A stretch of 54,808 nt of DNA from Caldithrix sp. (GTDB taxonomy: Bacteria; KSB1; UBA2214; DYKH01): positions 1 to 54,808 of the forward strand of contig DYKH01000004.1 of assembly GCA_020722685.1 (NCBI GenBank), read 5' to 3'. Below, one piece after another: positions 1 through 7,605 of the stretch. The position numbers and the translations under genes are program-made. Each line of letters begins with the position of its first letter. Position 1 is the stretch's first letter. A model generated the notes under the pieces. It was not told the origin of the DNA, did not search any database, and saw nothing but the letters and a program-made list of their open reading frames with translations.

Positions 1-69
1 CCCGGACCAAGTTTGGTAAGGAGATTGCCCACCCGTGAGTGAGATTTTACTGCCACATCATATTAATGG

Positions 70-100
70 TTTGAGCATTGATGAAATTTTCGTATATTTG
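70..100 (+). promoter_or_regulatory. Bacteroidota-type promoter of fusA
   Basis: TTTG at 70-73 is followed after 19 bases by TATATTTG at 93-100, an exact match to the Bacteroidota primary-sigma consensus TTTG-N19-TAnnTTTG. Transcription would begin near 107, giving a leader of about 60 nt before the fusA ATG at 168. Bases 1-69 hold no recognisable gene; short open frames reaching the left edge end at stops near 36-42 and could be the tail of an upstream gene, but are too short to assign. Confidence 0.75.
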
Positions 101-167
101 CGGCCCAAAATTTACCACAGACGCTATAGAGCTTTTTCTATTAGAGTGAGGTTCGTAAACAGTAGAG

Positions 168-2249
168 ATGATCAACAACATTGAGAGAATGCGCAACATC
201 GGCATCAGCGCACATATTGATTCCGGCAAGACAACCTTGACGGAACGAATTCTATTTTACACCAAGCGAATACACGCCATCCACGAAGTGCGAGGTAAAG
301 ACGGCGTCGGCGCCAAAATGGACTCGATGGAATTGGAACGTGAGCGCGGCATCACCATTTCTTCCGCTTCCACCAACGTCCAGTGGAATGAACACAGTAT
401 CAACATCATTGACACCCCAGGGCACGTGGACTTTACCATCGAGGTGGAGCGCTCTTTGCGTGTGTTGGACGGGGCGATTTTGGTGCTGTGCGCCGTGGGA
501 GGCGTCCAATCCCAGTCCATCACTGTGGACCGGCAGATGACGCGCTACAAAGTGCCGCGCATTGCCTTCGTGAATAAATGTGACCGCCTGGGCGCGAACC
601 CGGAAAAGGTGACCGAGCAGTTGCGGGACAAGCTGAATCACAACGCCGTGTTGATGCAGTTGCCCATCGGATTGGAAGCGAATTTTGCCGGCATTGTCGA
701 TCTCATCAAAATGAAGGCGCTGTATTTTGACGGCCAACACGGCGAGCAGATTCGTATAGAAGAAATCCCTGACGATATGCGCGAGAAGGCGCTCGAAAAA
801 CGCGACGTGCTGCTCGATGCCGTTTCCATGTTTAGCGATGAGCTGGCGGAAGCCTATTTGGAGGACCGCGTCACGGAAGACTTGATCTACGATGCCGTAC
901 GCAAGGGAACCTTGGCGTTGGAATTGACTCCGGTTTTCGTTGGCTCGGCATATAAGAACAAAGGCGTACAACCCCTTCTCGACGCGGTCGTGCACTACCT
1001 GCCGTCTCCCGCTGAGGTGGAAAACATTGCTCTCGATCTGGATCAAAACGAGAAGCAAGTCGTGCTGCAAGCAAACTCGGACGCCAAGCCAGTGTTGATC
1101 GCGTTCAAATTGGACGACACCCGATTCGGCCAGCTCACATACGTGCGCATTTATCAGGGCAGCATTCAAAAAGGCGACGAGATCGTCAATACTCGCAGCC
1201 GCAAGAAGGTCAGAATCGGCCGGCTCATCCGCATGCATGCCGACGAAATGGAGGACATTTCCCGCGCCGGCGCCGGCGACATTGTCGCGCTCTTTGGTAT
1301 CGACTGTGTTTCGGGCGACACCTTCACGTCCGGTGGCTTGAACTACTCCATGTCCTCGATGTTTGTCCCCTCGCCGGTGATATCGTTATCCGTGAAGGCC
1401 AAAGATAACAAATCCGCGGAAAATATGGCCAAGGCCCTCAATCGCTTCACGAAGGAAGATCCGACCTTTCAAACCTTGGTGGACCCGGAAACCAACGACA
1501 CCCTTATCAAAGGCATGGGGGAGTTGCATCTGGACATTTATCTTGAGCGCATGCGCCGAGAGTACAATGTGCAATTGGAAACCGGCGCTCCGCAGGTTGC
1601 TTATCGGGAAAGCATCACTCAATCTGCGACTTTTGATTATACCCATAAAAAGCAGACGGGCGGCGCCGGCCAGTACGCGCGGGTAGCCGGAATCATTGAG
1701 CCAAATAAGGAGGGCGAATTCGAGTTCGATGACCAAATCAAAGGCGGAGTGATTCCCACTGAGTTTATTCCGTCCTGTAAAAAAGGATTTGAGCTGTGTT
1801 TGCAAAAGGGCGCGCTTATCGGCTTCCCCATTGTCGGCGTCAAGGTGACCATCAATGACGGCAACTACCATCCGGTAGATTCCTCGGATTTAGCCTTTCA
1901 GCAGGCGGCCATAGGAGCCTTCCGCGATACCTACAGCAAGTGCCGGCCGGCTATTTTAGAGCCGATCATGCGGGTTGCCGTCGAGACGCCCCCGGAATTT
2001 CAAGGGTCGGTGCTGGGAACCCTGAACCAACGCCGGGGTATCATTCTGAGCGCGACCGAGGACAGGAACTTTACCGCCATCGAGGCGGAAGTGCCCCTGA
2101 GTGAGATGTTTGGTTACTCGACAGTTCTGCGCTCGGCTACGCAGGGCAAGGCGGAATTTACCATGGAATTCGCTCGCTACGGTAAAGTGCCCGAATCCAT
2201 TGCTGAGAAACTGAAGAAGGAATTTGCAGAGAAACAGAAAAATAAGTAA
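168..2249 (+). CDS. fusA: Elongation factor G, mitochondrial EF-G1/spdEFG1-like
   Basis: Translational GTPase that drives ribosomal translocation. At 693 residues it has the normal EF-G length. The G domain shows the P-loop AHIDSGKT (15-22), DTPGH (82-86) and NKCD (136-139); domains II-V follow, including the domain IV stretch GGAGQYARV. The P-loop has Ser where most bacterial EF-G has Ala (AHIDAGKT), and it is followed by [18 protein letters not shown], the wording typical of mitochondrial EF-G1 and of spdEFG1 from spirochaetes, planctomycetes and deltaproteobacteria. No rpsL, rpsG or tuf lies beside it, so it is outside a str operon and has its own promoter at 70-100. The Shine-Dalgarno is weak, as is usual in this group. 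A canonical fusA may exist elsewhere in the genome; spdEFG1 is usually accompanied by a second, recycling-specialised EF-G. Confidence 0.95.
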   Translation: MINNIERMRNIGISAHIDSGKTTLTERILFYTKRIHAIHEVRGKDGVGAKMDSMELERERGITISSASTNVQWNEHSINIIDTPGHVDFTIEVERSLRVLDGAILVLCAVGGVQSQSITVDRQMTRYKVPRIAFVNKCDRLGANPEKVTEQLRDKLNHNAVLMQLPIGLEANFAGIVDLIKMKALYFDGQHGEQIRIEEIPDDMREKALEKRDVLLDAVSMFSDELAEAYLEDRVTEDLIYDAVRKGTLALELTPVFVGSAYKNKGVQPLLDAVVHYLPSPAEVENIALDLDQNEKQVVLQANSDAKPVLIAFKLDDTRFGQLTYVRIYQGSIQKGDEIVNTRSRKKVRIGRLIRMHADEMEDISRAGAGDIVALFGIDCVSGDTFTSGGLNYSMSSMFVPSPVISLSVKAKDNKSAENMAKALNRFTKEDPTFQTLVDPETNDTLIKGMGELHLDIYLERMRREYNVQLETGAPQVAYRESITQSATFDYTHKKQTGGAGQYARVAGIIEPNKEGEFEFDDQIKGGVIPTEFIPSCKKGFELCLQKGALIGFPIVGVKVTINDGNYHPVDSSDLAFQQAAIGAFRDTYSKCRPAILEPIMRVAVETPPEFQGSVLGTLNQRRGIILSATEDRNFTAIEAEVPLSEMFGYSTVLRSATQGKAEFTMEFARYGKVPESIAEKLKKEFAEKQKNK

Positions 2250-2261
2250 AGGGCCCCAAGC

Positions 2262-2972
2262 ATGCTAAAAGAGGAACTCATCAGCAAAAGTCCCATTCGA
2301 ATCTTTGAAAAGTCCATTCACGGCGGACTGGGCAAGGGCAATTTGGGAGTTTTTACCGCGAGGAAGGGAGTCGGTAAAACTGCCTGTTTGGTGCACGTGG
2401 CCATCGATAAGCTTTTGCGCGATCAACGCGTTCTGCACGTCTCATTCGCCGACGATCCGGACCATATCCGCAATTGGTACAAACAGGTCTTCAACGAAGT
2501 TGCCAAGTCCACCAAGTTGGAACACGCGAACGACATCTACGAGCAAGTGCTGCAATACCGGCTGATCATGCACTTTCGCCATGCCGACGTGACCTTCGCC
2601 CAAGTGCGAAAGAACGTCCAGCCGGTTATTACCGATGGCCAGTTTTCCCCGCAATTGATCATTGTGGACGGCTACCCCTTTGACCGTGAAACGCCGGAGC
2701 AGTTGAATCAGTGGAAACAGTTTGCAGAAGAGCTGCAGGTGGAAATGTGGTTTTCCGCCACCCTTCACCAGGAAAAGCTGCAGTTGGACGCAAGAGGTAT
2801 TCCCGCCCCGGTCAACAAGTTCTATGACTTGTTCTCGGTGATCATCATGCTCATCCCCATGAAGGATCATGTCGACTTTAAGTTACTCAAAGACCGCGAT
2901 TCCGACGATCTGGAAAAACTGCGTCTCAAGCTGGATCCGCGCACACTACTGATCGCCAATCACCGCGTTTAA
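2262..2972 (+). CDS. RecA/KaiC-like P-loop ATPase of unknown function
   Basis: A 236-residue cytosolic protein beginning 12 bases after the fusA stop, so almost certainly co-transcribed with it. ARKGVGKTA (33-41) is a Walker A motif whose first Gly is replaced by Ala; LIIVDG (132-137) fits a Walker B strand. The opening IHGGLGKGNLGVFTARKGVGKT resembles the start of KaiC/RadA/DnaB-type RecA folds, where a stored ATPase core binds nucleotide and a substrate strand. There is no zinc finger, Lon-like domain or DnaB N-terminal domain, so RadA and DnaB are excluded. I do not recognise a named family. Coupling to fusA hints at a translation- or stress-related role, but that is only context. Confidence 0.75.
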   Translation: MLKEELISKSPIRIFEKSIHGGLGKGNLGVFTARKGVGKTACLVHVAIDKLLRDQRVLHVSFADDPDHIRNWYKQVFNEVAKSTKLEHANDIYEQVLQYRLIMHFRHADVTFAQVRKNVQPVITDGQFSPQLIIVDGYPFDRETPEQLNQWKQFAEELQVEMWFSATLHQEKLQLDARGIPAPVNKFYDLFSVIIMLIPMKDHVDFKLLKDRDSDDLEKLRLKLDPRTLLIANHRV

Positions 2973-2986
2973 GCTGGTTGGCAAAA

Positions 2987-3005
2987 TGCCAAAAGCTCTT
3001 TGGCA
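2987..3005. terminator. Possible hairpin between convergent genes
   Basis: TGCCAAA (2987-2993) and TTTGGCA (2999-3005) can form a 7-bp stem with a 5-base loop in the 37-bp gap between the convergent P-loop ATPase and ferredoxin genes. No U-run follows on either strand, so termination activity is doubtful. Confidence 0.25.
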
Positions 3006-3009
3006 CCCA

Positions 3010-3369
3010 TCAAACATCCGATGCCAAGTCCTTCTTGGGTGTTAGCGACCATTTCTGACCCGGCATCAGGAGGCGATCAATGATCTCGCCACGTAAGACA
3101 TGGCGTTGGATAATCTCCTCGACATCCTCTTCCTGTACATGACCGTACCAGACCCCTTGCGGATAGATAACCACACTGGGCCCTTGTCCGCAGGCGTCCA
3201 AACACCCCGCGGCATTGGCGCGAACCTGCTTTTTTAAGCCAAGCTCCTCGATGCGCTTTTTCAAAAGCGAGCGAATATTTGCACTCCCCTTTCTCCCACA
3301 CGAGCCTTTTGGATCGTCTGGGTCGCGCATGTTCTCGCAGACGAAAATATGATATTTGTATCCTGGTAT
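3010..3369 (-). CDS. Thioredoxin-fold [2Fe-2S] ferredoxin, apparent AUA start
   Basis: Small electron-transfer protein of the thioredoxin-like [2Fe-2S] family (Aquifex Fd4, related to the NuoE C-terminal half). The first ATG is at 3330, but it would discard the first cluster ligand. Reading 13 codons further up gives IPGYKYHIFVCEN and restores the four-cysteine pattern C11, C24, C56, C60; the 12-residue gap between the first two ligands matches Fd4. The codon at the expected initiator position (3369-3367) is ATA, preceded 4 bases away by a strong Shine-Dalgarno GAGAGGAAGG (3383-3374); an in-frame TGA lies just upstream. So either AUA is used as a rare start or an ATG has changed by one base. 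Length with this start is 119 residues. No hydrogenase or dehydrogenase partner is nearby. Confidence 0.85.
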   Translation of the reverse strand: MPGYKYHIFVCENMRDPDDPKGSCGRKGSANIRSLLKKRIEELGLKKQVRANAAGCLDACGQGPSVVIYPQGVWYGHVQEEDVEEIIQRHVLRGEIIDRLLMPGQKWSLTPKKDLASDV

Positions 3370-3447
3370 TGGTCCTTCCTCTCAGATTTGCCAATCCCTG
3401 CAAACCAAAACGCATTCATTCGCTTCCCGCACTCCACTCCCGAACAT

Positions 3448-3475
3448 AAAAAAATGCCCACCTACTTGGGTGAGC
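3448..3475 (-). terminator. Intrinsic terminator of tRNA-Arg
   Basis: On the minus strand GCTCACC (3475-3469), a 6-base loop and GGTGGGC (3462-3456) form a 7-bp stem with one G-T pair, followed by A and seven T (3454-3448). It lies 8 bases beyond the tRNA-Arg 3' end and upstream of the ferredoxin gene, separating the two transcripts. Confidence 0.8.
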
Positions 3476-3483
3476 AAATGAAG

Positions 3484-3557
3484 TGCGCCCGAAGGGACTC
3501 GAACCCCTAACCTTCTGATCCGAAGTCAGAAGCTCTATCCAATTGAGCTACGGGCGC
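3484..3557 (-). tRNA. tRNA-Arg (anticodon TCG)
   Basis: Minus-strand cloverleaf of 74 nt: acceptor GCGCCCG pairs with CGGGCGC, discriminator A. The D arm starts TAGCTCAATTGG. The anticodon stem TCTGA/TCAGA encloses loop CTTCGGA, so the anticodon is TCG and it reads CGA-type Arg codons. The T arm carries GTTCGAGTC. CCA is not encoded. It has its own promoter and terminator. Confidence 0.95.
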
Positions 3558-3590
3558 AGGTGATAGGCCTTCGCGCGGCATCAGGCGAAA

Positions 3591-3621
3591 AAAATATAAG
3601 CCAATTGCGCTTGAATTCCAA
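3591..3621 (-). promoter_or_regulatory. Promoter of tRNA-Arg
   Basis: On the minus strand TTG (3621-3619), 20 bases, then TATATTTT (3598-3591), the same layout as the fusA and lacI promoters. The predicted start is about 25-30 bases before the mature tRNA 5' end at 3557. Confidence 0.6.
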
Positions 3622-3686
3622 TGAAAATTTTGCCGAGTATGGGTGCAAATCTGCGCGGCCTTTCGAAGGTTGAAATCTCGAGCGTT

Positions 3687-4295
3687 TTACATGGGCTGTC
3701 CGGCCATGCGAAGGGAACGCGTGAAAGCATCAAAGCTGGAACGCCATCGCACAATCGTCTTTTCCGGTCCCGTCGCTTTGAAAAACCACGGCCCATTGTC
3801 TGTTTCGACGATGGCTGCCAGCAAGGCGTAATCCTTCAGCTCATCAAAAGGTCCACTCATCATCATGGGCGATTTGGGCTTCATGTAGGTCCCGGTTGCG
3901 TGGACGATGGTCACGGCAAGACCGTTTACGTCAATCTGCTTGATTTCCGCCTTATCTTTGGTAGAACTGCCGTCTGGCTGCAATAGCTGACCGAACCAAC
4001 GATCGACATTTGCTTCAACGCTACCGCCGGTGCCAGGAAAGAAAAAAACCGCCAGCTCTGCGTCGTTTGCTTTTCCGGCACCGGGCCACCTGTATTGAGC
4101 CTTGCGCATTTCGCTGCTTGGCTGTTCCTGAATCCAGCCCTTGGGAACATCATACAAGACCTCGCCGCTCGGCAAAGCCACTTCGCTGCTGCTGCGAAAA
4201 TTAGCAACCGGCTTGGCTTTTTCTCGCGATTTGCATCCCACGCCGAGTGCGATGACCATCAATAGAACTAAAAAAAGATTAGCAAATCGTTGCAT
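3687..4295 (-). CDS. Small lipoprotein of unknown function
   Basis: A 202-residue exported lipoprotein. Start chosen at ATG 4295 because GGAG lies 6 bases before it; an in-frame ATG at 4316 would add seven residues. The signal peptide MQRFANLFLVLLMVIALGVG ends at lipobox Cys21 (L-G-V-G-C). The mature part has alternating strands and a motif VPKGWIQEQPSSEMRKAQYRWPG reminiscent of small PsbP/Mog1-like beta proteins found as lipoproteins in planctomycetes and FCB bacteria, followed by an ATGTYM and MMMSGPFDELKDYALLAAIVE segment. There are no catalytic motifs. It sits downstream of the sulfatase with a 206-bp gap, so it may be a separate unit. Confidence 0.75.
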   Translation of the reverse strand: MQRFANLFLVLLMVIALGVGCKSREKAKPVANFRSSSEVALPSGEVLYDVPKGWIQEQPSSEMRKAQYRWPGAGKANDAELAVFFFPGTGGSVEANVDRWFGQLLQPDGSSTKDKAEIKQIDVNGLAVTIVHATGTYMKPKSPMMMSGPFDELKDYALLAAIVETDNGPWFFKATGPEKTIVRWRSSFDAFTRSLRMAGQPM

Positions 4296-4501
4296 TGGAT
4301 CTCCACTCATGAACATATCATAGAGGGTAAGAGAATTCGATTAAACTTAGCGTGCTTATCAGTAGGTCGCATGGTAGCAGAGTCACGGTCATTAACAAAA
4401 CGTGAAGGCCGTTTATTCATTCAAGGGACAAGAAGTAAAGAATCCCAAAAAACGTAGGGCGACTTTGACAATAAAAAGTACTTGTTGCACAAGATTTGGA
4501 C

Positions 4502-5893
4502 CTATAGCTTTTTTATCGGCCACTGCTCTGACTCTGTTCGCGCCGCGGCCAATGCTTCCTCCAGCATCGCCACCCTCTTTGGGTTCTTGGCAGCGATGTC
4601 CTCCTGCTCGCTAAGGTCCAACTCAAGATCGTACAGCTCCAATGGCTTTCCAAATCCTAAACGTACTCCTTTCCAATTTCTCATTCTAATGGCTTGCTTG
4701 AATCCCCCTTCGTGGAACTCCCAGTACAGGTATTCGTGATCCTGCTGCCTTTGGCCCAATAAGGCAGGCAAAACCGACATGCCATCGATGCCGGGCGGAC
4801 TTGGCGCGTTGGCCAATTGTGCCGCTGTGGGCAAGAAATCCCAAAATGCCCAGGGATGGTTGTTGACGGTCCCAGCCTTAATCCTGCCGGGCCACCTCGC
4901 CAACATAGGAACGCGAATCCCTCCCTCGTAGAGATCGCGTTTGCTCCCCCTCAACGAGCCGCTGCTGTGGAAATACTTTGCGTCATGCCCGCCCTCATGA
5001 TGGGGGCCATTGTCGCTGGAAAAGAAAACGATCGTTCGTTCATCCAATCCCAGATCCTGCAGAAGGGTCATTATCCGACCAACGTCTCGATCCAGACGAG
5101 TAATCATGGCCGCGAACTTTTTCTCCAATTCCGGCCAGGGTTTGCCTGTATAAGGAGCTGCGTCGGGTACTTCCATGCCGTCTCCTGTTTCTTTGCCGAG
5201 CTCATTATTTGCGTGCGGAATGGTATAGGCCAGATACAAGAAAAAAGGAGATTGCCTATTTTGTTCAATGAAATTCAATGCCTCACTTGTGAAAAGATCG
5301 TGTGAGTAAGTGCTTTTGTGCGGCGGGACATTTCCGTCGATAGCGACAAGCTCCCGATTCCGCCACAATTCTTTGGGATAATAGTCGTGGGCATGGCCCT
5401 GGTTCAAGTACCCAAACCACGAATCAAAGCCTTTCCGGTTGGGAATACCGGTCGTATCCGGCTCGCCCAATCCCCATTTGCCGAGAATTCCTGTTCGATA
5501 GCCGGCTTGTTGCAGGATTTCGGCCACCGTCACATCTTCCGGTGCAAGCGGAACACGGCCGTTTCCGCGAACCCGGGCGTGCCCGGTGTGGTAACCGGTC
5601 ATGAGGCAGCAACGTGAAGGGGCGCAAACGGTGCTGCCGGCGTAACAGTCCGTGAACCGCACCCCTTCGGCAGCAATTCTGTCGATATTGGGCGTGAGAA
5701 TCTGCTGCTGTCCATAGCACCCCAAATCGCCATATCCAAGATCATCTGCCAGAATGAAAATAATGTTGGGCCTGTCGCTGGCTGATGAGGAGTTGTTGGA
5801 TGCCGTTTGCGCGAGTGTCGATCCAAATGCGGGTGCGCCCAAAGCCACCGCGCTCGTCATGCGGATGAATTCTCTTCTGTCGAGATTGGCCAT
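4502..5893 (-). CDS. Tat-exported arylsulfatase (S1 family)
   Basis: A formylglycine-dependent sulfatase of 463 residues that would hydrolyse sulfate esters in the periplasm or outside the cell. The N-terminus has a twin-arginine signal (RREFIRMTSAVALGAPAFG, residues 6-24). PNIIFILADDLGYGD (42-56) supplies the metal-binding DD pair at 50-51; CAPSR (90-94) is the Cys-type maturation motif in which C90 becomes formylglycine; GKWGLGEP and SSDNGPHHEGGHDAKYF are later active-site blocks. In the sulfatase KWHLG block His is replaced, here KWGLG, which is worth noting. No maturase gene is in the window. The family acts on sulfated glycans such as algal polysaccharides or mucins, which fits the saccharide theme of the window; the exact substrate cannot be read from sequence. 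Confidence 0.92.
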   Translation of the reverse strand: MANLDRREFIRMTSAVALGAPAFGSTLAQTASNNSSSASDRPNIIFILADDLGYGDLGCYGQQQILTPNIDRIAAEGVRFTDCYAGSTVCAPSRCCLMTGYHTGHARVRGNGRVPLAPEDVTVAEILQQAGYRTGILGKWGLGEPDTTGIPNRKGFDSWFGYLNQGHAHDYYPKELWRNRELVAIDGNVPPHKSTYSHDLFTSEALNFIEQNRQSPFFLYLAYTIPHANNELGKETGDGMEVPDAAPYTGKPWPELEKKFAAMITRLDRDVGRIMTLLQDLGLDERTIVFFSSDNGPHHEGGHDAKYFHSSGSLRGSKRDLYEGGIRVPMLARWPGRIKAGTVNNHPWAFWDFLPTAAQLANAPSPPGIDGMSVLPALLGQRQQDHEYLYWEFHEGGFKQAIRMRNWKGVRLGFGKPLELYDLELDLSEQEDIAAKNPKRVAMLEEALAAARTESEQWPIKKL

Positions 5894-6530
5894 ATCTTAC
5901 CCGTGCGTTCGTTCAATTCTTCGTGGAGCTAAGCGAATTTGCCGGACAAAAAACACACTCAAGACAGGCATCCCCTGGTCCTTCGAGACCCTTAGGAATC
6001 TTGTTGGCTTACTGGGCTTTTGCCAAGACTCGGTCGAGACTCTTGAGCGTTCGATAGGCTATAGCAATAAAAAGGCAGGTAGCCAAAATTTGAACGCCTT
6101 AGGGGGGTCAGCGCTCAAAGGAGGGGATTGACTACCTGCCACATTTAAGAACACAAAACGGTCAAAGATTGTTCCAAGCAATTTTCACGGCCAGGGATAG
6201 ATTCATCGCCTTCTCAGCTATACCATCTGCAACCATGACGGAATCGAGCAGGATGCTATGTATGCGCCCGTCGTTACTTCTTCACCCTGGCTATCGTCTT
6301 CGCTGAGATAAGATTCGTTTTAGAGTCCAGCCCCTTCTGTCCCGTGCTGGCACTATTTAATCATTTTTTTGGTATTTGTCAAGATATTTTTCAAAAGGAA
6401 TCCAACTGGAGTATGCCATGACTCATTCTCAGCTTGCTTCTTAGCCTAAAGTTGGCTTTCATTCCATCACACAGTCCAACATTTTCGCAGTAGGTGGACA
6501 ACACCGATTATTGCTAAACAGGGGGGATGT
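5894..6530. other. 637-bp intergenic region with possible gene remnants
   Basis: Between the divergent sulfatase and isomerase-like genes. It contains the inverted-repeat structure at 6074-6140 and a few short minus-strand open segments with protein-like composition (for example one ending at about 6168 that reads ILLDSVMVADGIAEKAMNLS, and one ending near 6018 that reads IAYRTLKSLDRVLAKAQ), all without starts and in different frames. These could be remains of a decayed gene or mobile element, or chance. The strong SD-like run GGGGGGA just before 6531 serves the isomerase-like gene. Confidence 0.35.
6074..6140. repeat. Nested inverted repeat in sulfatase upstream region
   Basis: Outer arms GGCAGGTAG (6074-6082) and CTACCTGCC (6132-6140) are perfect inverted copies. 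Inside, TTTGAACGC (from 6090) pairs with GCGCTCAAA (6111-6119) with one mismatch. On the minus strand the outer right arm is followed by TTTTTATT, so the structure could act as a terminator or leader hairpin before the sulfatase gene, or be a palindromic mobile remnant. Confidence 0.55.
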
Positions 6531-7436
6531 ATGAAGAGTATTTCCAGAAGAAGCTTTCTCGGCGCTGGCGCGCTTACGTCCGCCGCAAGCGCAGTGCCGC
6601 TGCGCCTGAACTCCAAAGACGAAAAAACAAAATGGGAGGACATCCAATCGATCGGGAAAACGCCCCACACCAAATTTGCCGTCAATGTGGAAATGTGGTG
6701 GAAAAGCCTGCCGTTCTTGCAGAGGATTGAAAATGCCGCTGCGTTCGGCTTTCCGGCCATAACGTTTTGGGGATACGAGGGTAAGAACCTTGATACCATT
6801 AAGAAAAAATGCCATGAGCTGGGCTTGGTCATCACTCAGTTCACCGCCTGGGGATTAGAGCCGGCCATGAACAATCCTGCCAACCACGGGCTTTTGCTGC
6901 AAAAGATCGAGGAAAGCTGTCAAGTAGCATAAGAGCTGGGCTGCAAACTCATGTGTGTGGTCGGCGGCAACGATCAGCTGGGAATGACTCAGGAAGAAAT
7001 GCACCGGCACATTATCGATGGTCTCAGAAAGGTCGCCCCGATCGCGGAAAGGAATGGCGTGACGCTCATTCTCGAGCCGATGAACATTCGCGTCGATCAC
7101 AAAGGTCCTTCGCTTTACGGCAGCGCTCCAACCATCCGCATTTGTCGGGCCGTCAATTCGCCAAATGTAAAAATCAACAGGGATCTGTACCACATGCATA
7201 TCACCGAAGGTGACTTGTGCGGCCACCTACGGGAAGGCTTTGAGTGGGTCGGTTATTTGCAGCTCGCCGACCATCCGGGACGCAACGAGCCGTTCACGGG
7301 TGAGATTTACTATCCCAGGGTGTTGAAGGAAGCTTATGACCTCGGCTATCGCGGCTACCTCGGGCTGAAATGCAATCCCAAAGGAGATGCCCTTGAGGCG
7401 GCTAAGCGCGTAGCGCAGGCGGACCAATGGGAATAA
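6531..7436 (+). pseudogene. Hydroxypyruvate isomerase-like TIM-barrel gene with in-frame TAA
   Basis: Two same-frame open segments (6531-6932 and 6933-7436) together encode one ~301-residue protein of the AP-endonuclease-2/xylose isomerase-like TIM-barrel superfamily, closest to hydroxypyruvate isomerases. The N-terminus has a Tat signal (SRRSFLGAGALTSAAS), as in exported planctomycete and FCB relatives. The break is TAA at 6930-6932 inside a context reading SCQVA-stop-ELGCKLMCVVGG, where relatives have VAKELGC, so a Lys AAA to TAA change is the simplest explanation. The second half keeps ERNGVTLILEPMN, a YHMHITEGDL block and GRNEPFTGEI near the barrel's active face, but FD is lost before LYHMH (INRDLYH). 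UAA is not known to be recoded by selenocysteine or pyrrolysine systems, so read-through is unlikely. A consensus error remains possible. Confidence 0.8.
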
Positions 7437-7550
7437 AGTGTCTCAGACTGTCAGAGGGCGGACAGAACGATTTCCCGTGCACCATCCAGCGACCGTTTCC
7501 TGCATTCGCGAGAGCTATGGGGCGAGAAGTAAGAATCCCCATTAAGCGAG

Positions 7551-7572
7551 AAAAGGCGAACAAAAGTTCGCC
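7551..7572 (-). terminator. Intrinsic terminator of glnS
   Basis: Minus strand GGCGAAC (7572-7566... read 5' to 3'), loop TTTT, GTTCGCC (7561-7555), then TTTTCTCG (7554 downward). The 7-bp GC-rich stem and U-tract lie 34 bases after the glnS stop. Confidence 0.8.
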
Positions 7573-7605
7573 CTTTCCCTTGGCCGCTTCAAAGTAGATT
7601 CGCTT

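Noticed and set aside
1..42. 3' end of an upstream gene
   Set aside because: Two short frames end in stops near 36-42, but fewer than 14 codons are visible and none is recognisable.
252..1238. Long minus-strand open frame opposite fusA
   Set aside because: It is the complement of a strongly conserved GTPase gene, has no family resemblance, and arises from codon bias.
6930..6932. Stop-codon recoding in the isomerase-like gene
   Set aside because: The codon is TAA; selenocysteine uses TGA and pyrrolysine TAG, and no recoding element is seen.
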